Assembly: GCF_011007365.1 (NCBI RefSeq)
Contig: NZ_WFKM01000015.1
Location: 1 to 64,000, forward strand
From: Sphingobacterium sp. xlx-96
Lineage (GTDB): Bacteria > Bacteroidota > Bacteroidia > Sphingobacteriales > Sphingobacteriaceae
DNA: 64,000 nucleotides
Direction of reading: 5' to 3'
The position numbers and the translations under genes are program-made. This document shows, one piece after another, positions 60,998 to 64,000 of this stretch. Each line of letters starts with the position of its first letter. Position 1 is the first letter of the stretch. The notes beneath the pieces are model-generated. The model was not told where the DNA came from. It saw only the letters and a program-made list of their open reading frames with translations, and ran no database searches.

Positions 60998-61414
60998 TTA
61001 CTCCAACCGGGCCAATTGATACCGCTCGGCCAAGTCGCCTGTTATTTCATTTCCGGACAGATCTAACTGTACAAGAATCTCACTTTCGATCTTATACTTA
61101 TAGTCCACTCCGTCCAATATCAATTTATTTTTTTCGATTTGCCATTTTCCTTCTTTCACAAACCGATCATCCGATTTACCATCGTACATATAGATTAAGG
61201 TGTAGGAATGATTGCGATGCAATTCCAGCACGGTACTGATCGCATCACAGTCTACACAAGGGAGGCTTCCGCCATAAACACCCACGACGTTTGCGGCCAA
61301 TAGCTCTATATTCTCCAGCTTATCTTTTGCTGTAGTTCTCTTTTTATTGTTTATACAACCAACAAAAAGAGCAATCGCTATTAAAGCAGTCGATATGTAG
61401 GCGAAAATCCGCAT
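60998..61414 (-). CDS. NlpE-like lipoprotein
   Basis: A 138-residue protein with lipobox LFVGC (Cys20 lipidated) and an NlpE N-terminal-type domain: GVYGGSLPCVDCDAISTVLEL, TYTLIYMYDG-like strands and KEGKWQIEKNKLILDG. The CVDC pair (C53, C56) corresponds to the CxxC of NlpE, linked to copper sensing and envelope stress in E. coli; here the role is unknown. I take ATG 61414 as start because it begins a clean lipoprotein signal; an in-frame ATG 39 bases upstream would put a hydrophobic stretch before it. A 12-bp hairpin (61414-61442) abuts the start. Confidence 0.8.
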   Translation of the reverse strand: MRIFAYISTALIAIALFVGCINNKKRTTAKDKLENIELLAANVVGVYGGSLPCVDCDAISTVLELHRNHSYTLIYMYDGKSDDRFVKEGKWQIEKNKLILDGVDYKYKIESEILVQLDLSGNEITGDLAERYQLARLE

Positions 61415-61442
61415 TTGAACTTCTTTCCAAAAGAAGTTCAAA
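61414..61442 (-). other. hairpin abutting the NlpE-like start codon
   Basis: A perfect 12-bp stem (61414-61425 with 61431-61442, loop TCCAA) lies directly upstream of the ATG at 61414. There is no T run on the minus strand behind it, so it is not a standard terminator of the TPR gene; it may act on translation. Confidence 0.6.
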
Positions 61443-61482
61443 AACAGTACCAAAAATTAGTCTTTAACAGATTTTGCCCTAC

Positions 61483-61815
61483 TTAATAGTCGTCTTCATC
61501 CTCTAGCCCACGCAAAAGATTCAACGCCGCCTGCAATTCACCCATAGCATGCCTATTCCGCATCTTGTTTGCAACTAATATCCCCTTTTCGTAAATCAGT
61601 TCTGCTGCCTCCTTTTCGTTTTGCTTCTCCAAAAATTTAGCATAATGATAGTAGGTACCTACATAGTCAGGATAGACCGATACTAGATTCTCAAACCCTG
61701 CCCTACTCCGATCGCGGTCATCCAATTTAACATATTCCATGGTGAGCGCATAGTGTAAGAAAGGATCATTGGGGGTTTCTTTTATAAAGTCGTTAAGCTG
61801 CGCAATCCTATCCAT
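61483..61815 (-). CDS. small TPR-like protein
   Basis: A 110-residue protein without signal peptide, made of amphipathic helices in a TPR pattern (NDPFLHYALTMEYVKLDDRDRSRAGFENLVSVYPDYVGTYYHYAKFLEK, then KEAAELIYEKGILVANK). TPR repeats bind other proteins; the partner is unknown. It ends with an acidic tail (LEDEDDY). Its stop is 69 bases before the NlpE-like start; the two may be cotranscribed. Confidence 0.82.
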   Translation of the reverse strand: MDRIAQLNDFIKETPNDPFLHYALTMEYVKLDDRDRSRAGFENLVSVYPDYVGTYYHYAKFLEKQNEKEAAELIYEKGILVANKMRNRHAMGELQAALNLLRGLEDEDDY

Positions 61816-62393
61816 CGGTATTAAAATTTAGTGATAATCTACAAAGAAAACCAAAGACCATCAAAAAACAAAATACTACTTTTCTAATATTGTAAAACGA
61901 TAGTGCTCACTCTGTCCTCCATGCCAGACAGGCGTGACACTTGGTATCGGCCAAGTGTCCAAGCCTAGTCGCTCGAATATTCTGACCGTACGGCAGTGCC
62001 TCCCCTTACTGTTGTCAGAATCTTCACAGGCGACACTGGTCTTCCTTGTAAGTGAATGCTAAATAAAGCAAAGCTCCCTACATTCGCTCCTTTTATCGCC
62101 TACAAATTTTTGATAATAGCAGAGGGAAGCATGGACATTGTATCAAAAATTTTAAGCGAGGAGTTTAGCTTCGCTGAGTTACACTTCGTTTCGGTTTTGC
62201 TTACTTTTTGCGGAAAACGACTAAGTCCTCATTCATTCCTTTGAAAGCTCAAAGTCATTGAATAAAAGTAAGAGCCACTCGCGGCAGAAGCGAGAATTGA
62301 TATTATGCGTGCATAGGATTTTACAAAATTTTGACTATATTTGATAAGTAAACTTAAGTGTAAATCAGTAGATTTGAAATAAAAGATTAGTAT
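61816..62393. other. 578-bp gene-poor region with structured, repeat-like sequence
   Basis: No gene with a credible start is seen. 61876-62058 on the minus strand is open for 60 codons, between stop codons, without ATG, and reads like a protein tail (ACEDSDNSKGRHCRTVRIFE... to YRFTILEK). It contains two good hairpins: 61936-61944 with 61951-61959 (9 bp), and 61979-61986 with 62014-62021 (8 bp). From about 62150 to 62220 the sequence (GTTTCGGTTTTGCTTACTTT and neighbours) looks like intergenic repeats common in this family, which I cannot confirm. The last 60 bases are the etfB promoter region. Confidence 0.5.
62338..62345 (+). promoter_or_regulatory. etfB promoter, -7 element
   Basis: TATATTTG matches TAnnTTTG, 49 bases before the etfB ATG. 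No -33 TTTG at 17-23 bp is visible. Confidence 0.5.
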
Positions 62394-63131
62394 ATGAAGA
62401 TATTAGTATGCATAAGTAATGTCCCTGACACTACATCGAAAATAACATTTTCCAACGAAAACACAACCTTCAATTCGACCGGCGTCCAGTACATCATCAA
62501 CCCTTACGACGAGATTGCTTTATCCAAGGCTGTTGACCTAGCTACAGCAGCTAGTGGAACAGTTACGGCAATCACCGTAGGAGATGCGGGTACAGAACCT
62601 ACCATCCGTAAGGCATTGGCGATAGGTGCAGACAATGCAGTGCGTATCAACGCATCACCTTCCGATGCGTGGTTTGTAGCCAACCAAATTGCCGCATATG
62701 CCAAAAACAACAGTTTCGATTTAATCTTGACGGGTCGTGAATCCATCGATTACAACGGGACACAGGTAGCGGCCATGCTGGGCGAGTTATTGGGCATTCC
62801 CTCCGTATCCATTGCCAAAGGCTTGCATATCGAAAATGGTCAAGCTAGTGTCGAACGTGAAATAGAAGGCGGCAAAGAAGTCTTATCCGCATCATTACCT
62901 ATCGTCATCGGTGCAGCCGAAGGAGTAGCTGAGCCTAAAATCCCTAATATGCGTGGCATCATGGGTGCACGCACAAAACCTTTGGATGTAATCGAGCCCA
63001 TTGCTATCGATGCCCTTACAAAAATCACCTCCTATGCGACTCCAGCACCAAGAGGTAGCGTAACCCTAGTGAAGGAAGATCAGGTGGAGGAGCTTGTCAA
63101 CCTATTACACAATGAAGCGAAAGTGATCTAA
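62394..63131 (+). CDS. etfB: electron transfer flavoprotein subunit beta
   Basis: A 245-residue protein that pairs with EtfA. ILVCISNVPDTTSKITF, NPYDEIALSKAVDL and the recognition loop region NMRGIMGARTKPLDVIEP are characteristic. The heterodimer takes electrons from acyl-CoA dehydrogenases (such as the glutaryl-CoA dehydrogenase at 1390) and passes them to the quinone pool through ETF-QO. etfA follows 36 bp later. Confidence 0.94.
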   Translation: MKILVCISNVPDTTSKITFSNENTTFNSTGVQYIINPYDEIALSKAVDLATAASGTVTAITVGDAGTEPTIRKALAIGADNAVRINASPSDAWFVANQIAAYAKNNSFDLILTGRESIDYNGTQVAAMLGELLGIPSVSIAKGLHIENGQASVEREIEGGKEVLSASLPIVIGAAEGVAEPKIPNMRGIMGARTKPLDVIEPIAIDALTKITSYATPAPRGSVTLVKEDQVEELVNLLHNEAKVI

Positions 63132-63166
63132 TAAGGATTACTTCCAAACTATAAACAAGAATTCTT

Positions 63167-64000
63167 ATGTCAGTATTAATATATATAGAGAATACAGAAG
63201 GTCAATTCAAGAAATCTGCTTTTGAAGCAGCATCTTACGGTAAGGCGATAGCGGACCTACTTCAAACCGAAGCCGTCGCTATATCCATCGGTGATGTGCA
63301 AGATACCGAACTGCAAAAATTAGGCAATTATGGAATTTCAAAAGTCCTTAAAGTCTCCACGGATAGCCTCAAGTCGTTTGTCAACCAAGCCTATGCCGCG
63401 ATTATAGCTTCTGCCGTACAAAAAGAGAATGCGTCTGTAGTCATCCTTTCCAATACTTTTAGCGGCAAAGGACTTGCGCCACGTGTAGCCGCAAAATTAA
63501 GCGCTGGTATGGTATCAGGAGCCTCCGCTGTACCGCATATAGCAGGCAATTCGTTTGAAGTACAGACGTCGGCTTTTTCAAACAAAGCAATTGCTACGGT
63601 ATCACTTCAGTCTGCCATAAAAGTATTGACGGTAAATCCTAACGCATTTGCAGCAAAAGAAACCGGCGGCACTGCAACCATTGAAAGTTACACGCCTGAT
63701 TTTGCATCGTCAGATCTTAATACATTAGTTAAAGAAATTGTGCGTGCTACCGATACTATTTCGTTGCCAGAAGCGGAGATCGTTGTATCGGCAGGAAGAG
63801 GTCTCAAAGGTCCAGAAAACTGGGCTATGATCGAAGAACTTGCTCAAGTATTGGGAGCTGCTACAGCCTGCTCAAAACCAGTTTCAGATGCAGGATGGAG
63901 ACCGCATTCAGAACACGTCGGTCAGACGGGAATTGTGGTAAGCCCTAATTTGTACATCGCTATCGGTATATCTGGTGCGATACAGCACTTAGCCGGGGTT
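63167..64000 (+). CDS. etfA: electron transfer flavoprotein subunit alpha (partial, cut by window end)
   Basis: Starts at ATG 63167 and is open to the window edge; 278 residues visible of about 320. The FAD-binding part shows VSAGRGLKGPENWAMIEELAQVLGAA and DAGWRPHSEHVGQTGIVVSPNLYIAIGISGAIQHLAG, the EtfA signature. The 3' end and any operon partners lie outside. Confidence 0.93.
   Translation, partial: MSVLIYIENTEGQFKKSAFEAASYGKAIADLLQTEAVAISIGDVQDTELQKLGNYGISKVLKVSTDSLKSFVNQAYAAIIASAVQKENASVVILSNTFSGKGLAPRVAAKLSAGMVSGASAVPHIAGNSFEVQTSAFSNKAIATVSLQSAIKVLTVNPNAFAAKETGGTATIESYTPDFASSDLNTLVKEIVRATDTISLPEAEIVVSAGRGLKGPENWAMIEELAQVLGAATACSKPVSDAGWRPHSEHVGQTGIVVSPNLYIAIGISGAIQHLAGV

Noticed and set aside
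61876..62058. tRNA or SRP RNA gene from the hairpin-rich stretch
   Set aside because: No cloverleaf, no T-loop GTTCNANNC, and no SRP tetraloop motif on either strand.
62056..62244. Plus-strand 62-codon ORF in the etfB upstream region
   Set aside because: No family resemblance, no promoter or ribosome-binding context, overlaps repeat-like sequence.

Overview
The window looks like chromosomal DNA of a Bacteroidota bacterium, most likely a Sphingobacteriaceae relative such as Sphingobacterium or Pedobacter. The reasons are a GLPGLI protein paired with a CarboxypepD_reg/plug outer-membrane barrel, a FtsZ with a very long tail, TAnnTTTG-type promoter elements (the Bacteroidota -7 box), general lack of Shine-Dalgarno sequences, and AT-rich spacers. 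No prophage, insertion sequence, CRISPR array or tRNA was recognised. The taxon is inferred from gene content, not from an rRNA sequence.

Layout. 1-370: two tandem promoters and a boxA-like leader pointing left, probably the start of an rRNA operon lying outside the window. 0.5-6.6 kb: a DUF1080 protein, then lysine catabolism (glutaryl-CoA dehydrogenase, aminoadipate-semialdehyde dehydrogenase, lysine 6-aminotransferase) and a sulfurtransferase. 6.6-10.2 kb: GLPGLI protein and its outer-membrane barrel partner. 10.4-18.8 kb: a pirin, then the histidine-utilisation operon hutH-hutI-hutU-hutG with a divergent LysR regulator, and a pentapeptide-repeat protein. 18.9-21.2 kb: membrane pyrophosphatase. 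21.3-28.1 kb: a tightly overlapping four-gene operon of two outer-membrane barrels (one carrying a ComEA-like helix-hairpin-helix domain), ComEC and RecQ; this is my best candidate for a little-described system, a DNA-uptake route. 28.2-35.2 kb: gyrB, a Skp-like lipoprotein, corA, tsaB, yidD-rnpA-rpmH, mscL and an orphan response regulator.

35.3-51.4 kb is the division and cell-wall (dcw) cluster, transcribed leftward: mraZ-rsmH-ftsL-ftsI-murE-mraY-murD-ftsW-murG-murC-ftsQ-ftsA-ftsZ, without murF or ddl. Upstream of mraZ are three perfect 10-bp-spaced TGGGG boxes, the expected MraZ operator. At 51.4-51.8 kb the dominant strand switches. 51.7-64 kb carries aspS, a LutB-type iron-sulfur protein, serS, rsmI, a bPH/SHOCT protein, lnt, a cysteine desulfurase, an NlpE-like lipoprotein, a small TPR protein and etfB-etfA, the last cut by the window end.

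The genes are mostly housekeeping. Amino-acid catabolism (lysine, histidine) yields acyl-CoA and glutamate, and the EtfAB pair would accept electrons from acyl-CoA dehydrogenases such as GcdH. The dcw genes build peptidoglycan and the septum. The less ordinary signals are regulatory or structural: leaderless-looking promoters, perfect palindromic terminators that run into coding sequence, a dispersed intergenic repeat, DnaA-box-like motifs before ftsZ and mraZ, and a structured, startless reading frame at 61.9-62.1 kb.
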